A stretch of DNA of 64,000 nt from Iphinoe sp. HA4291-MV1 (GCA_019359415.1 JAHHHH010000028.1:1-64000); one strand, 5' to 3'. Counted from the stretch's first letter, positions 35,115-44,464 are shown. The notes: a model not told the origin generated them from the sequence alone. Numbers and translations are program-made.

Positions 35115-36401
35115 ATGCAGACACGCACACGCAAGCTCTTAGACTGGTGGGAAACACTAACACCTCTAGCACGATTCTTGGCGATCGCTCTGTTCGCTCC
35201 ACTGCTAGTGCTCAATGGTTGGGCGATTTCAGCAATTTTTCATTACTTTCACTCGCTAATTGTCATTCTAGTCGGAGCGTCAGTGCTAGCATTTTTGCTC
35301 AACTACCCTGTCAGCTGGATGGTGCGTCGAGGTGCTAGGCGAGAGCAGGTTGCTATCTTAGTCTTTCTACTCGCTTTATCAATTTTACTAGCGTTGGGTG
35401 TCACCCTCGTCCCGCTTGCTCTAACGCAAGCTCAGCAACTGGTGGCGCGCATACCAGAGTTAATTGATTCTGGGCGATCGCAGTTGATGATGCTCAACGA
35501 GAAAGCAGAAAGTCTCGGTTTACCGATAAATCTTGATGCTCTTGTTGTACAAATTAACGACCGTGTTAAGGGACAATTGCAGGCGATCGCTGGACAAGTT
35601 TTAAATTTGGCTGTCATTACAGTCACCAGCCTGCTTGACTTTGTTTTGACAATGGTGTTAACTTTCTATCTCCTACAGCATGGGGATGAACTGTGGCAAA
35701 GTTTAGTATACTGGCTACCTGCAAAATTCCGCGATCCTTTTTCACAAACAGTACGCCTCAGCTTTCAAAATTTCTTCATTACCCAGTTAATTTCATCCAC
35801 CTGTATGGCATCAGCCTTGATTCCTACCTTTTTGTGGCTGAAAGTGCCATTTGGTTTACTATTTGGTTTGACCATTGGTATCATGGCACTAGTCCCATTT
35901 GGTGGTACTGTAGGTATTGCTTTAACGACGTTAATAGTCGCACTACAAGACTTTTCGATGGGGGTAAGGGTCTTGATTGCAGCGGTTATTGTGCAACAAA
36001 TTTTGGAAAACTTCATGGTTCCTAGAATTTTAGGGAGTTTTACAGGTTTAAACCCTGTTTGGGTGCTAATTTCGGTTTTGACAGGCGCGAGAGTTGGTGG
36101 ACTTTTGGGTGTTATCGTAGCGGTACCCAGCGCTGTTGTTATCAAGACAGCTTTAAGCGCTATACGTCCTTCTTCTACATCCAGTAGCAATAATAATGTA
36201 CAGGTCCTTCCTCAAGGAAGTGCAGAATCTTGCAATACACAAATCGATGACACTGCTCACCAATGTCTAACTCCAGATTCAGAGGCTCATTCTGCTGAGG
36301 TAGCTGCACCCGTTTCTGTTGAAGCATCACCTCCAACTGCTCAAACAAATCATCCTGGGGTAAATCCCTCTAAGACTGTGGCTCCACAATTGAACCCATA
36401 A
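35115..36401 (+). CDS. AI-2E family transporter (UPF0118)
   Basis: A 428-residue membrane protein of about eight helices. The first pair (FLAIALFAPLLVLNGWAISAIFHYFHSLIVILVGASVLAFLLNYPV) and PFGLLFGLTIGIMALVPFGGTVGI are typical of the YhhQ/TqsA/PerM-type AI-2E family, which export autoinducer-2 in enterics but in cyanobacteria have no defined substrate. The C-terminal 70 residues are a polar Ser/Pro-rich tail. Its last 32 bases overlap the end of the serpin gene on the opposite strand. Confidence 0.88.
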   Translation: MQTRTRKLLDWWETLTPLARFLAIALFAPLLVLNGWAISAIFHYFHSLIVILVGASVLAFLLNYPVSWMVRRGARREQVAILVFLLALSILLALGVTLVPLALTQAQQLVARIPELIDSGRSQLMMLNEKAESLGLPINLDALVVQINDRVKGQLQAIAGQVLNLAVITVTSLLDFVLTMVLTFYLLQHGDELWQSLVYWLPAKFRDPFSQTVRLSFQNFFITQLISSTCMASALIPTFLWLKVPFGLLFGLTIGIMALVPFGGTVGIALTTLIVALQDFSMGVRVLIAAVIVQQILENFMVPRILGSFTGLNPVWVLISVLTGARVGGLLGVIVAVPSAVVIKTALSAIRPSSTSSSNNNVQVLPQGSAESCNTQIDDTAHQCLTPDSEAHSAEVAAPVSVEASPPTAQTNHPGVNPSKTVAPQLNP

Positions 36402-37698
36402 ACAACATGCTTCCTGTTTGATTATCCCGAATCGCACAGAAGAAGGGACGGTCAATAATCATTCGGAATGGCTCTTTTGGTGGCTCTACTGCTGATAATG
36501 GTACTATTCCCACAGAAGTTGCAGCAGCAGCTTCTGTACCTTCCTCATTAACCTCAACAAAAGTTTTATGCTTGACTTCGCTCATTTTTAAATTCTTACC
36601 CATGGCAGAAAAATTTGCCTTGTTGCTAAAAGCCTCGCCCATACCTAAAGCTGTCAGAGCATTATTGAGCGTTATGTCATAGTCCATCTTAAAACGGGGC
36701 AAGCGAACAGATCCCTCTCGTTTACTGAACTGAGTCATCCAATTCTCCCAGTTCTCTGCATTCAGGTTTTGATAAAAGCTCTGTAGGCTAGAGTTTTGTT
36801 TGGGTAAGAAAATATAAAAGCTAATCTTACCATTTTTACCATAAGGTAAACTGACTGCCTGAAATTGTTGATTCTCATAGTATCTATAGTCACCTGATTG
36901 TGACATCATTGGGTGTTGTTTCTGTTTACTTGAGGAGAGATAGAAAGGATATTCTGCTGTTTGCTGTTTGTCAAATTCATTTGTCCAGCTACCTTTAAAA
37001 TAGATAGCGTTGATGAGAAATAGCACTTGGTTAGGTTCTATTTTTTCAACTATCTTATTGATTTTTCCGCGTGTATTCTCATTAACCCAGTTATTAATAA
37101 TTGTAGGGGCACCTGTATCTGTAAAGTTTAGATTGGTAACCCTAGCTGTATAAAAATCTCTATTTCTTTGGAGAAAATCTGGATTAAAGCTAGCCTCTTT
37201 ATTTGCCCAAAGCGAATTAGCAATTGTCAGTTGAACTTTTGGGTCTGGGTTTTCTAATAATTTTTTCAGCACCGCGTTAGAGGAATTGATTTGTTGTAAA
37301 TTCAACCCCTTTAACTCCAGTACTTTAGCCATCGCTTCTTTTGTGCTACCACTAGCACCATTGTAGGTCATGGCAAGGGCAATTGCGACACTAGAAGGTG
37401 AAACAAAAATGTTTTTGCTATTGTCGTTTTTCAAAACTTCTGAAAAGAGTTTAAAGCCAAACTTTGTGTTAGCAGTAATAAGTTTACTATCAGGATTTGA
37501 TGCTGGTTTTGATATAGGAGATTCTGAGTGAGGTAAACGCGATTGGGCAAAAGCACTCGTGTTACTATTAACTTGAGAGCATCCTATGACACCCATCAAG
37601 ACAACGCTAGCAGCAGCCAAAGCGTAACGTCTGCCCAAACGAACTCCGTAACGCCTTTGCAGGAAATTTTCCCGAACATTACTGAATTTCTGCTTCAT
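36370..37698 (-). CDS. Secreted serpin (lipoprotein-type)
   Basis: A 442-residue serpin, a suicide inhibitor of proteases. The N-terminus is lipoprotein-like: a basic head, hydrophobic ALAAASVVLMGVIGC with lipobox Cys. The serpin core starts near 75 (NTKFGFKLFSEVL) with NIFVSPSSVAIALAMTYNGASG and ends with DRPFFCAIRDNQTGSMLFMG. The hinge before the reactive loop is KTFVEVNEEGTEAAAAT (385-394), small residues as in inhibitory serpins. The predicted P1-P1' pair is Leu401-Ser402 in VPLSAVE, similar to antichymotrypsin, so it probably inhibits chymotrypsin- or subtilisin-like enzymes. A subtilase gene lies upstream on the same strand. Confidence 0.95.
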   Translation of the reverse strand: MKQKFSNVRENFLQRRYGVRLGRRYALAAASVVLMGVIGCSQVNSNTSAFAQSRLPHSESPISKPASNPDSKLITANTKFGFKLFSEVLKNDNSKNIFVSPSSVAIALAMTYNGASGSTKEAMAKVLELKGLNLQQINSSNAVLKKLLENPDPKVQLTIANSLWANKEASFNPDFLQRNRDFYTARVTNLNFTDTGAPTIINNWVNENTRGKINKIVEKIEPNQVLFLINAIYFKGSWTNEFDKQQTAEYPFYLSSSKQKQHPMMSQSGDYRYYENQQFQAVSLPYGKNGKISFYIFLPKQNSSLQSFYQNLNAENWENWMTQFSKREGSVRLPRFKMDYDITLNNALTALGMGEAFSNKANFSAMGKNLKMSEVKHKTFVEVNEEGTEAAAATSVGIVPLSAVEPPKEPFRMIIDRPFFCAIRDNQTGSMLFMGSIVEPQS

Positions 37699-37861
37699 CT
37701 TACCACCATTATCGCCAGAGTCTGTGTTTTGACTATGGCATTTGAGGTGACATAATCTCTGATCGGTTACAGTTTTGGCAACAGTGATTGTACAGTTTTA
37801 GATTATTTTTGGTAAATTGTAATTGATGCCATTTGTCAATAAGTATTAGTTACTAGTTTTT

Positions 37862-39454
37862 CTATTTTACGGGTGCAGTCCACCAAGCCAAAGCGTAAGA
37901 CTGAGTTGCTTCGTTGACTTTGTTACGAAATTGAACACGGATTTTGTAGTTTCCTGTCGCAAGAACAGGACAGAAAATATGTTCTACGCTGTCAACTTGA
38001 CTTATTGAGGAACAGACAGCGTCAGCATTTGCATCTCTATCGTCGTCTTTGACAAGGGTTAGGTCGAGGTTATTTAAGCCGCGATCGCGAAAATCTTCTC
38101 CTGCATCAAACTGACCGTTTTTATTCTTGTCGTTTAGCTCTACTAATCTATCCCAAGTTAAGGTGAGAGAAACAAAACTCCCCTCCTTTAAAGGTTTTGC
38201 TAGCTTGTATTCTACAAATGCTTCTGCATTGACTGTACCATAGTCCCAACCAATAGCTGGCACAGGTTGCGCTGGATGCCATTGAAGAGCACTAAATTGT
38301 TGATAAGCGCGAAACGCATTCAAATGACCAGTTCCCATTTGAGAATCCAAGGGAATTTTTGGGTCTTTGTATGCATCAGAAGCTAACCAGTTTTTGTTTT
38401 GTTTATCAATGAGCGTCCGCATCATTCCTAAGCGCAAACCGTCGCCATTATCTTGAAGTTTCTCGGCTGAGTTGAGCAGTACTGCTTTCATGACTTCATG
38501 TCTGCGAGAATCAATACTCCAGTTGAGTTGTTTTTTTCGCAGTTGTCTGTCACCAAACTCCTGCAAGAGAGCTACTGTCGCTGTCACTTGAGGCGCTGCA
38601 AAACTTGTACCTGTCACTTTGTTCTTTTTCCCATCTGGATTGAGCAAGGAAATATTATTCCCAGGAGCAACTATACCAATAGCACGACGTGGACCACGAT
38701 TAATCTCCTTTCCAGCAAGCCGCATCGCTAGTCCTTCACTGACAGCAGCCAAATTAGAAACGTCAACTTTATTAAAAATTCCTCCTCGACGGGATGAAAA
38801 AGCTACATTCACTCCATTATAATTATCAGTAGGTATGGGAATGCCGCCTTTTCCCTGATTACCTGCGATTATGTAGAAAGTCTTGTGAACGCGACTAGAC
38901 CAGTCAATACATAAAGTGAGTAAGGCGTTGCCATCTAAAATAGCCTCTGGTCGTGGGTCACGGTTTAAAGGTTCGCCAAAGCTAAAGTTAATTGCGCGGA
39001 TATCTCCCCCATTTTGTAGTGCTATGTGCTGTGCAGACAAACACTCTTCTGGTTGACCTAAGCTTCTTCCATAACCCACTGCAGATGAGTACAATCGCGC
39101 ACCTGGGGCAATTCCAGGAAAAGCTTTATCTGTACTAACCATGATACTAGCGACATTATAGGCGTGGGAGTCAACACCGCTATTTGACTTTGCAGGTCCA
39201 TTGCGTAGGAACGCTCCTGCTAAAGATACTGAGCGATTTTTAGAAACTGCTTTATCCAACCCAAACCGACCCGGACGCCCAATCTCTACCTGACCAATAG
39301 CAATCTTGCGGCCGATTAAATTATATGGGGGTTGGTGTAGTCTAAGAGCATCCATACCGTTAGTTCCAAAAGGAGATTCAACAGCAGCAAGGACTGGTAC
39401 ACTCAAGCAGCAAGCACTTAATCCCCAAAATATCCAAGTTTGTTTGTTCGCCAT
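37862..39454 (-). CDS. Secreted subtilisin-like protease (S8)
   Basis: A 530-residue secreted subtilase with a signal peptide (IFWGLSACCLSVPVLAA). Active-site motifs: SHAYNVASIM with His97 in place of HGTHVAG, GTSFAAPQV with Ser284, and AGNQG with the oxyanion Asn199. The expected catalytic Asp (V-x-D-T-G) is Glu57 in IGQVEIGRPG, an unusual change. A C-terminal beta-rich domain (about 415-530) includes EDFRDRGLNNLDL, possibly a pre-peptidase or calcium-binding fold. It sits 163 bases upstream of the serpin gene, in the same direction, so the pair may be a protease and its inhibitor. Confidence 0.88.
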   Translation of the reverse strand: MANKQTWIFWGLSACCLSVPVLAAVESPFGTNGMDALRLHQPPYNLIGRKIAIGQVEIGRPGRFGLDKAVSKNRSVSLAGAFLRNGPAKSNSGVDSHAYNVASIMVSTDKAFPGIAPGARLYSSAVGYGRSLGQPEECLSAQHIALQNGGDIRAINFSFGEPLNRDPRPEAILDGNALLTLCIDWSSRVHKTFYIIAGNQGKGGIPIPTDNYNGVNVAFSSRRGGIFNKVDVSNLAAVSEGLAMRLAGKEINRGPRRAIGIVAPGNNISLLNPDGKKNKVTGTSFAAPQVTATVALLQEFGDRQLRKKQLNWSIDSRRHEVMKAVLLNSAEKLQDNGDGLRLGMMRTLIDKQNKNWLASDAYKDPKIPLDSQMGTGHLNAFRAYQQFSALQWHPAQPVPAIGWDYGTVNAEAFVEYKLAKPLKEGSFVSLTLTWDRLVELNDKNKNGQFDAGEDFRDRGLNNLDLTLVKDDDRDANADAVCSSISQVDSVEHIFCPVLATGNYKIRVQFRNKVNEATQSYALAWWTAPVK

Positions 39455-39634
39455 AGTCAGTTATGAGTTGTCAGTTGTTAATAGTTAATAGTTAGTTATT
39501 GGTTATTAGTTATCAAAAACTTCCACTAACGAATAATCAATCTCCACTCTTTAACAAGCGGGGAATAAAACAGATGAGAGCTTGCTCAAGTTTTGTTACA
39601 ATGCTGACAGAGGAAGCTTTAAAACCCACTAGCC

Positions 39635-40342
39635 ATGACCCAAACGCAATCTAAAAAGCCCATTGTAATAGCTCCATCCATACTATCAGCAGATTTTAGT
39701 CGTCTGGGAGACGAAGTGCGTGCTGTAGACAAGGCTGGCGCAGATTGGATTCATGTCGATGTAATGGACGGTCGCTTTGTACCTAATATTACGATAGGTC
39801 CTCTGATCGTGGAGGCGATTCGCCCAGTGACCCAAAAGCCTCTGGATGTCCATTTGATGATTGTGGAGCCAGAAAAGTACGTAGAAGATTTTGCTAAGGT
39901 AGGTGCTGATATTATCTCTGTTCATTGCGAACACAACGCTTCACCTCACCTGCATCGTACTCTAAGCCAAATTAGAGAACTTGGCAAACAAGCTGGTGTT
40001 GTACTCAACCCATCAACTCCCTTGGAACTCATTGAGTATGTCTTGGAGCTTTGCGATTTGGTGTTAATTATGAGTGTCAACCCAGGTTTTGGTGGTCAAA
40101 GCTTTATCCCAGGAGTCGTGCCAAAAATCCGCAAGCTGCGTCAAATGTGCGATGAACGTAGCCTTGACCCTTGGATTGAAGTTGATGGCGGACTGAAGGG
40201 AAATAATACCTGGCAAGTTTTGGAAGCTGGGGCTAATGCGATCGTCGCTGGTTCAGCCGTATTTAAGGCAAAGGATTATGCTGAAGCAATAACTGGTGTT
40301 CGCAACAGCAAGCGTCCTACTCCACAATTAGCAACTGCTTAA
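39635..40342 (+). CDS. rpe: Ribulose-phosphate 3-epimerase
   Basis: Interconverts ribulose-5-phosphate and xylulose-5-phosphate in the Calvin cycle and pentose-phosphate pathway. The 235-residue TIM barrel has [35 protein letters not shown] (metal and catalytic Asp), [33 protein letters not shown] and [10 protein letters not shown] with the catalytic Asp, all standard. A MITE follows the stop. Confidence 0.97.
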   Translation: MTQTQSKKPIVIAPSILSADFSRLGDEVRAVDKAGADWIHVDVMDGRFVPNITIGPLIVEAIRPVTQKPLDVHLMIVEPEKYVEDFAKVGADIISVHCEHNASPHLHRTLSQIRELGKQAGVVLNPSTPLELIEYVLELCDLVLIMSVNPGFGGQSFIPGVVPKIRKLRQMCDERSLDPWIEVDGGLKGNNTWQVLEAGANAIVAGSAVFKAKDYAEAITGVRNSKRPTPQLATA

Positions 40343-40380
40343 ACTGTTCATTGACGAATAATAATTAACTCTATTTATTT

Positions 40381-40494
40381 TCTCGTTCCTTGCCTCTGGC
40401 AGGGAATGCATAACTATGGGCTGCTTACCTCAATATAATCATTGGGAGGCAGAGCCTCCTTTTAAGCATTCCCATGCGGAGCATAGGAACGAGA
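40381..40494. mobile_element. 114-bp MITE-like element (TCTCGTTCC ends)
   Basis: TCTCGTTCC at 40381-40389 and GGAACGAGA at 40486-40494 are perfect inverted ends. Inside are GGGAATGC / GCATTCCC and GGAGGCAGAGCCTCC, so it folds on itself. It is non-coding and lies between rpe and the HpsJ gene. Confidence 0.75.
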
Positions 40495-40534
40495 GAAAAC
40501 GAGAGAAGAAATCTCTAGATATCCCGGCGTCATA

Positions 40535-41251
40535 TCAGTTTCTTGCCCAACGGGTTCCCTTCCAAATACTGATAAGCAAAGTTCCTGCAACTACAGCGCC
40601 AAGATTCCACTTTGCAGAAGTCTTAATTAAGTTTAGACCTCGAAGAGACTGAGTTGCTTGTGCTTGAGATTTTATCTGTTGTTTAGCTTTTGAGACATTC
40701 GATAATAATTGCTCCTTTAATTCCTGAGGATTTTGACCATCTATTTTACGACCTTGACTCTTGAGAAAATTACCTATCTGTTCGGGCGAAGCTTGACTCA
40801 CCTGCTGTTCCAATTTTTCAGCTTGAGAGATATGTTGAGTGGATAAAGTTTTAATTTGAGCCTCATTTTGATTGTTTAACCGAATAGTGCTAACAAGTCC
40901 TAGAGGTATCATGAGAAAAAATAATATTCCAAATAATAAAGTTAACCAAGATAAAAACTTTAAAATATGAATCTCCCATTTTGTTCTCGAATGTAGCTCT
41001 CCAAAAAACACTAATACAAGCCCAATTAAAGGTACTGGTACTCTTTCAACTAGTGTTCCTATTGTTTGAAATTCCCAAACAGGATTCATAAAGTTGGGCG
41101 GGAGAAATATCTCAATGATGTCGAACAATGCAAATAACAACAAACCGTAGCCCAACGTTCGTAAAATTGCCATTGAGCCTTGCTGACTGAAGGCAAACTG
41201 TTGTAGTTCTTGGATTACGGGAATCAATTTATCACTATTTGATTTTGTCAT
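40535..41251 (-). CDS. HpsJ-like protein (cyanoexosortase locus)
   Basis: A 238-residue membrane protein with N-terminal helices (LGYGLLLFALFDIIEIF, VPLIGLVLVFFGEL, LSWLTLLFGILFFLMIPLGL) and a long polar, coiled-coil-rich C-terminal half with TQHISQAEKLEQQVSQ, then a final helix (WNLGAVVAGTLLISIW). This matches the HpsJ family, which in Nostoc takes part in hormogonium polysaccharide secretion and in other strains sits beside cyanoexosortases. The ATG at 41251 gives MTKSNSDK; a longer frame exists but runs into the preceding gene. It is the third gene of this locus. Confidence 0.85.
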   Translation of the reverse strand: MTKSNSDKLIPVIQELQQFAFSQQGSMAILRTLGYGLLLFALFDIIEIFLPPNFMNPVWEFQTIGTLVERVPVPLIGLVLVFFGELHSRTKWEIHILKFLSWLTLLFGILFFLMIPLGLVSTIRLNNQNEAQIKTLSTQHISQAEKLEQQVSQASPEQIGNFLKSQGRKIDGQNPQELKEQLLSNVSKAKQQIKSQAQATQSLRGLNLIKTSAKWNLGAVVAGTLLISIWKGTRWARN

Positions 41252-41289
41252 TTTGCTATCAGAGTAAAACAGAAAAAATTGACAATAGT

Positions 41290-41955
41290 TTAAGACTTGG
41301 GAAAGCGTGGTTTCCACCACTGATACCAAGAAAACCAAGCGTTTTCTAAAACTTGATAAGCCACTTCAGGAGAAGAATTTTTTAAGGGAACCGATAAATG
41401 CGCCCAAAGACAACGCTTGTCTTGAAGTCTTTTATGACCCAGTACCCAGGACAGTAGACGTTGAGGCTGTATCGCGTGGATATATTGATTTTGATGAAAT
41501 TGTTCATTAGTAAACGTACTGCCACCTTGAGAGTTGATACATGCACTCAGGTAAGCTCGTTGCTTTTCTACTCCCAACCCATAGTAGCCGACTCCTTCTC
41601 GCTGACGCACAACAGCAGAGGAAGAGATGAAAGTAAAATCTCGCAGAAGCTGAACAACATCTCCGTCCATCAAATAACGCATTTCGATATCTAGAACCAG
41701 GTTATTTGTTTTGTCATTTTTTATGTATTGATAATGCTGCTGGGCGATGAGTCTGTAAATCTTTTTTGTTGGCTTTGGTAGTGGACGATTTGCAGTAAAT
41801 TGCCATTGTGGTAAAGGAACCTCCTTAGGAAACATAAACGAAGTCACTGTCTTTTTGTCTTTTGTGGGAAACAACACTACATTTCCCAAGACAAAGAGCA
41901 CACCACTAAGCGTTAAAGCCAAAAGTGGTACGCGGAATTGTTTGTGGATCATCAC
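41290..41955 (-). CDS. Cyanoexosortase B system-associated protein
   Basis: A 221-residue protein with an N-terminal membrane helix (FRVPLLALTLSGVLFVLGNVVLF) and a soluble domain with PLPQWQF, YRLIAQQHYQYIKN, EMRYLMDGDV and LGVEKQRAYLSACINSQGGSTFT. I recognise this as the EpsI-like partner of cyanoexosortase B. Its start overlaps the exosortase stop by 4 bases, so translation is coupled. It probably helps in processing or in polysaccharide export, as inferred from EpsI. Confidence 0.85.
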   Translation of the reverse strand: MMIHKQFRVPLLALTLSGVLFVLGNVVLFPTKDKKTVTSFMFPKEVPLPQWQFTANRPLPKPTKKIYRLIAQQHYQYIKNDKTNNLVLDIEMRYLMDGDVVQLLRDFTFISSSAVVRQREGVGYYGLGVEKQRAYLSACINSQGGSTFTNEQFHQNQYIHAIQPQRLLSWVLGHKRLQDKRCLWAHLSVPLKNSSPEVAYQVLENAWFSWYQWWKPRFPKS

Positions 41956-42794
41956 TTTGATGACTCCGTGGTGTCTTTATTTCTTAATTCAGACTGTCCA
42001 AGGGAAAACCAGCAAAATAATCCAAAAAGTAAGACAGCAATCAACGAAAATACTAGGGAACCGTCTCCGTCATGCCAGTAATCAAAGACTCCCATTTGTC
42101 CTTGCGCTACCAAGACAGCCATAAGAGCCACTCTTAGACCATTAACAATAAACGCCAAAGTGGCTGCTACAAACGATATGAGAATTTTTTGCTTCCAAGT
42201 TTGAGGAAACATTAAGAGAAAAAGTAGAGCTAAGCCCAGTAGCTGGAATATGAGTTCCATTCCAGAACAGCCATGATAAACTTCTACGCTTCCAGCAGGA
42301 AGATAAATGAGAGTTCCTTTTCGAGTCACTTCAAAACCTGTGTACCAAAGAATTAAAGTTGCAAATTTGGCAGTCAACAGGGATATATCAATGAGCGATG
42401 AAGGTAATAATTTAGGTACACTCAGAAAAAAGAGAATGAATAATTCCCCTTTGTACTGCTTTAATCCCTTAAAGCCAGAAGCCACCAGAGCAAGACCAAT
42501 GGCAAAAATCACTGGGTAAAAATATAAGAAAACACCAAAACTTGTGAGGGATATACTCTTTATGAGTAACAGTGCAATTAGTGATAGACCAAAAAAGCTG
42601 GAGAAAATTCCACTTTCTAGATTGAAACTGTGGCGCTTTTCCCAAATTAGAGAAGATAAAGCTGCCCAAAATAAGAAAGTCATCCCTAAGAGGCTAGAAT
42701 TATTGGCTTTCCACAGCAAAACCAGGTGAATTGCAATTAAACTTGCTCCTATAGCTAATAGCCAGAACTCTGGATATTTTAGTCGTGATACCAT
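41952..42794 (-). CDS. crtB: Cyanoexosortase B
   Basis: A 280-residue integral membrane transpeptidase or protease that cleaves PEP-CTERM signals. It has about eight helices. The catalytic triad residues are Cys176 in VYHGCSGMELI, Arg221 in VNGLRVALMA, and His241 in FDYWHDGDGS. It starts the three-gene operon. The gene symbol is the family name for cyanoexosortase B and must not be confused with phytoene synthase. A PEP-CTERM protein gene lies 305 bases upstream on the same strand, a likely substrate. Confidence 0.9.
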   Translation of the reverse strand: MVSRLKYPEFWLLAIGASLIAIHLVLLWKANNSSLLGMTFLFWAALSSLIWEKRHSFNLESGIFSSFFGLSLIALLLIKSISLTSFGVFLYFYPVIFAIGLALVASGFKGLKQYKGELFILFFLSVPKLLPSSLIDISLLTAKFATLILWYTGFEVTRKGTLIYLPAGSVEVYHGCSGMELIFQLLGLALLFLLMFPQTWKQKILISFVAATLAFIVNGLRVALMAVLVAQGQMGVFDYWHDGDGSLVFSLIAVLLFGLFCWFSLGQSELRNKDTTESSK

Positions 42795-42816
42795 TTCACG
42801 AAATGCCTAATACAAA

Positions 42817-42960
42817 ATGGGCAATGGGCAATGGGCAAGGGGCAAGGGGCAAGGGGCAAGGGGACAAGAAGGACAAGGAGGACAAGGGGACAAAACTAAT
42901 GACTAATGACTAATGACTAATGACTAATGACTAATTCCCAATTCCCATTTGTATCAACCT
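42817..42960. repeat. Mixed heptamer STRR arrays
   Basis: GGGCAAT/GGGCAAG units (about 42817-42867), GGACAAG-like units, then six TAATGAC units (42896-42937) fill the gap between the exosortase and PEP-CTERM genes. A HIP1-type palindrome follows at 42996-43030. Confidence 0.88.
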
Positions 42961-42995
42961 TAAAGTGAATAAACTTTCATGTCGTGATGACTATA

Positions 42996-43030
42996 GCGAT
43001 TGGCTCCGCCAGTGCCCTTTGGGCAATCGC
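42996..43030. repeat. HIP1-type palindromic repeat
   Basis: GCGATTGGCTCCGCCAGTGCC...GGGCAATCGC, same dispersed family as at 15901 and 19790. Confidence 0.55.
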
Positions 43031-43099
43031 TCAGAGGTAATAAATTCCTGGTGAGCGATAAAATGGGTATAGAATGTAGATTCTACATATGTAGTTTTC

Positions 43100-44023
43100 C
43101 TACACTTTTGCAGTATCTTTTTGTTGCTGCTTGTATTTGCGACGCAGAGCGACACCAAAACTACCTGCTGCTAACGAACCAAGTATAGTCAAAGGTTCAG
43201 GAACAGGGTCAGAAGGCGGTTTGACAACTCCCACAGAGTTACCTTTGATAAATACAGCAGAATCATAGATACTATCACCCACATCTCTAATCGCGATACT
43301 AAGAGTGTTGGTGGCGTTCCTGTTGAGCGCACCCTCAAAGGTTAGAGCATTAGTATAGCCGTCTAATTGAGTGGCGTTGCTGGCAATACCACCTGTATTG
43401 TTAATGAAGGCAGGGTCAAATGGACCATCGGGACTTGCTGCCAAATTGTTGACAGTGACTGGTTGACCATTAGCTAGCAGTGCTAAATTGGTTCCGTTTA
43501 ACGAAAGTTCAAAAGAGTCATTAAACTGGCTGCCAGCAAATTCCAGAAACTCTTCCGAACCAAATATGTATTGGAAGTATAACCTATCCGTTGTGCTATC
43601 TGCATCAAAGGAAATATCTATCTGAGCTAGCTCTCCAGGACCACTTGTGGTTTCGCTATTATTGGGACCGACTACATCGGCGACTTGCCCGGTACTCAAA
43701 ACCACTCCGCTACCTAAGCCAAAGGGGTCGTTATTGAAAGTACCAAATGCACTAGGCTCACCACTGGTTGTGATAGTGAAATTGCTCAGTCCGCTAGTTT
43801 CACCTAATAAAGAATTTAGCAGAGTGTTACTATCGTTATTCTGTGTCACACTGAAAGCCATTGCCGAGGTTCCAGCCATACCCAAAGCAGTAGTCGTAGC
43901 AGCGACTGTTGCAACAGCTTTGACGGTTTGACGAACTTGTCCATTAGCAAGTGTTTCCAAAGCAATGTATTTTGCTTGAGAACAAGCTTTGCGTAACTTT
44001 TCTCTAACCTTAAATTTAGTCAT
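43100..44023 (-). CDS. PEP-CTERM protein with choice-of-anchor L domain
   Basis: A 307-residue exported protein. A Ser/Ala-rich N-terminal membrane-like segment (AVATVAATTTALGMAGTSAMA) is followed by the choice-of-anchor L domain, with YFQYIFGSEEFLEFAGSQFNDSFEL near 150-175, and ends in the PEP-CTERM sorting tail: VPEPLTILGS, a hydrophobic helix, RRKYKQQQK. ATG at 44023 has AGGAG eight bases upstream; a GTG three codons earlier is less likely. Exosortases cut before this tail, and the cyanoexosortase B gene 305 bases away fits this. Confidence 0.92.
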   Translation of the reverse strand: MTKFKVREKLRKACSQAKYIALETLANGQVRQTVKAVATVAATTTALGMAGTSAMAFSVTQNNDSNTLLNSLLGETSGLSNFTITTSGEPSAFGTFNNDPFGLGSGVVLSTGQVADVVGPNNSETTSGPGELAQIDISFDADSTTDRLYFQYIFGSEEFLEFAGSQFNDSFELSLNGTNLALLANGQPVTVNNLAASPDGPFDPAFINNTGGIASNATQLDGYTNALTFEGALNRNATNTLSIAIRDVGDSIYDSAVFIKGNSVGVVKPPSDPVPEPLTILGSLAAGSFGVALRRKYKQQQKDTAKV

Positions 44024-44106
44024 TGGACTCACTCCTAAAACAGGTAAAGGTTGATGGTAGATTTACCCTGGAGTGAGATTCGCAAGCACCTCAAAATAAT
44101 TGCACA

Positions 44107-44152
44107 TGAGAAAAGCTGCGACGGGTTATGAGCCAACCTGTCGCACTTCTCA
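44107..44152. repeat. Long hairpin in the PEP-CTERM gene leader region
   Basis: TGCGACGGGTT and AACCTGTCGCA are a near-perfect 11-bp stem around a 7-base loop, extended by TGAGAA/TTCTCA. It lies 84 bases upstream of the PEP-CTERM start, so it may be in its 5' leader. The rest of the 44024-44496 spacer is AT-rich. Confidence 0.45.
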
Positions 44153-44433
44153 CAAGTAAACATCTGTAAAATAATGGTAGCAACTCCTACCTTGCTTTCC
44201 TTTTTGAGGTACTAGCGGTGTCTTCAGTAATGATTATTTTGAAAAAAGCCTAGCGATAAGTTTTACTGTTTAAATAGGCAAAATCAACTAACTCTATCCG
44301 TCTTAACGCAAAATTTAAAGTCATTAATGTTACAAGCGAACATTAATGACTATGAAAAATAGTTTGTATAAAGCTTTCAGATGATTCGTAACCTAAATTA
44401 CTATATAAAGATTTTGTAAATTTACAGCTACTA

Positions 44434-44464
44434 AATAAAAAAAGGTGGACATTATTGCCCACCC
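44434..44464 (-). terminator. Rho-independent-type terminator of the following minus-strand gene
   Basis: On the minus strand GGTGGGCA and TGTCCACC pair (one wobble) around a 4-base loop and run into seven T. It lies 33 bases past the stop of the gene ending at 44497. Confidence 0.7.

Noticed and set aside
41952-42794. Reading the crtB symbol as phytoene synthase
   Set aside because: The protein has exosortase Cys-Arg-His motifs and membrane helices, with no prenyltransferase DxxxD motifs.
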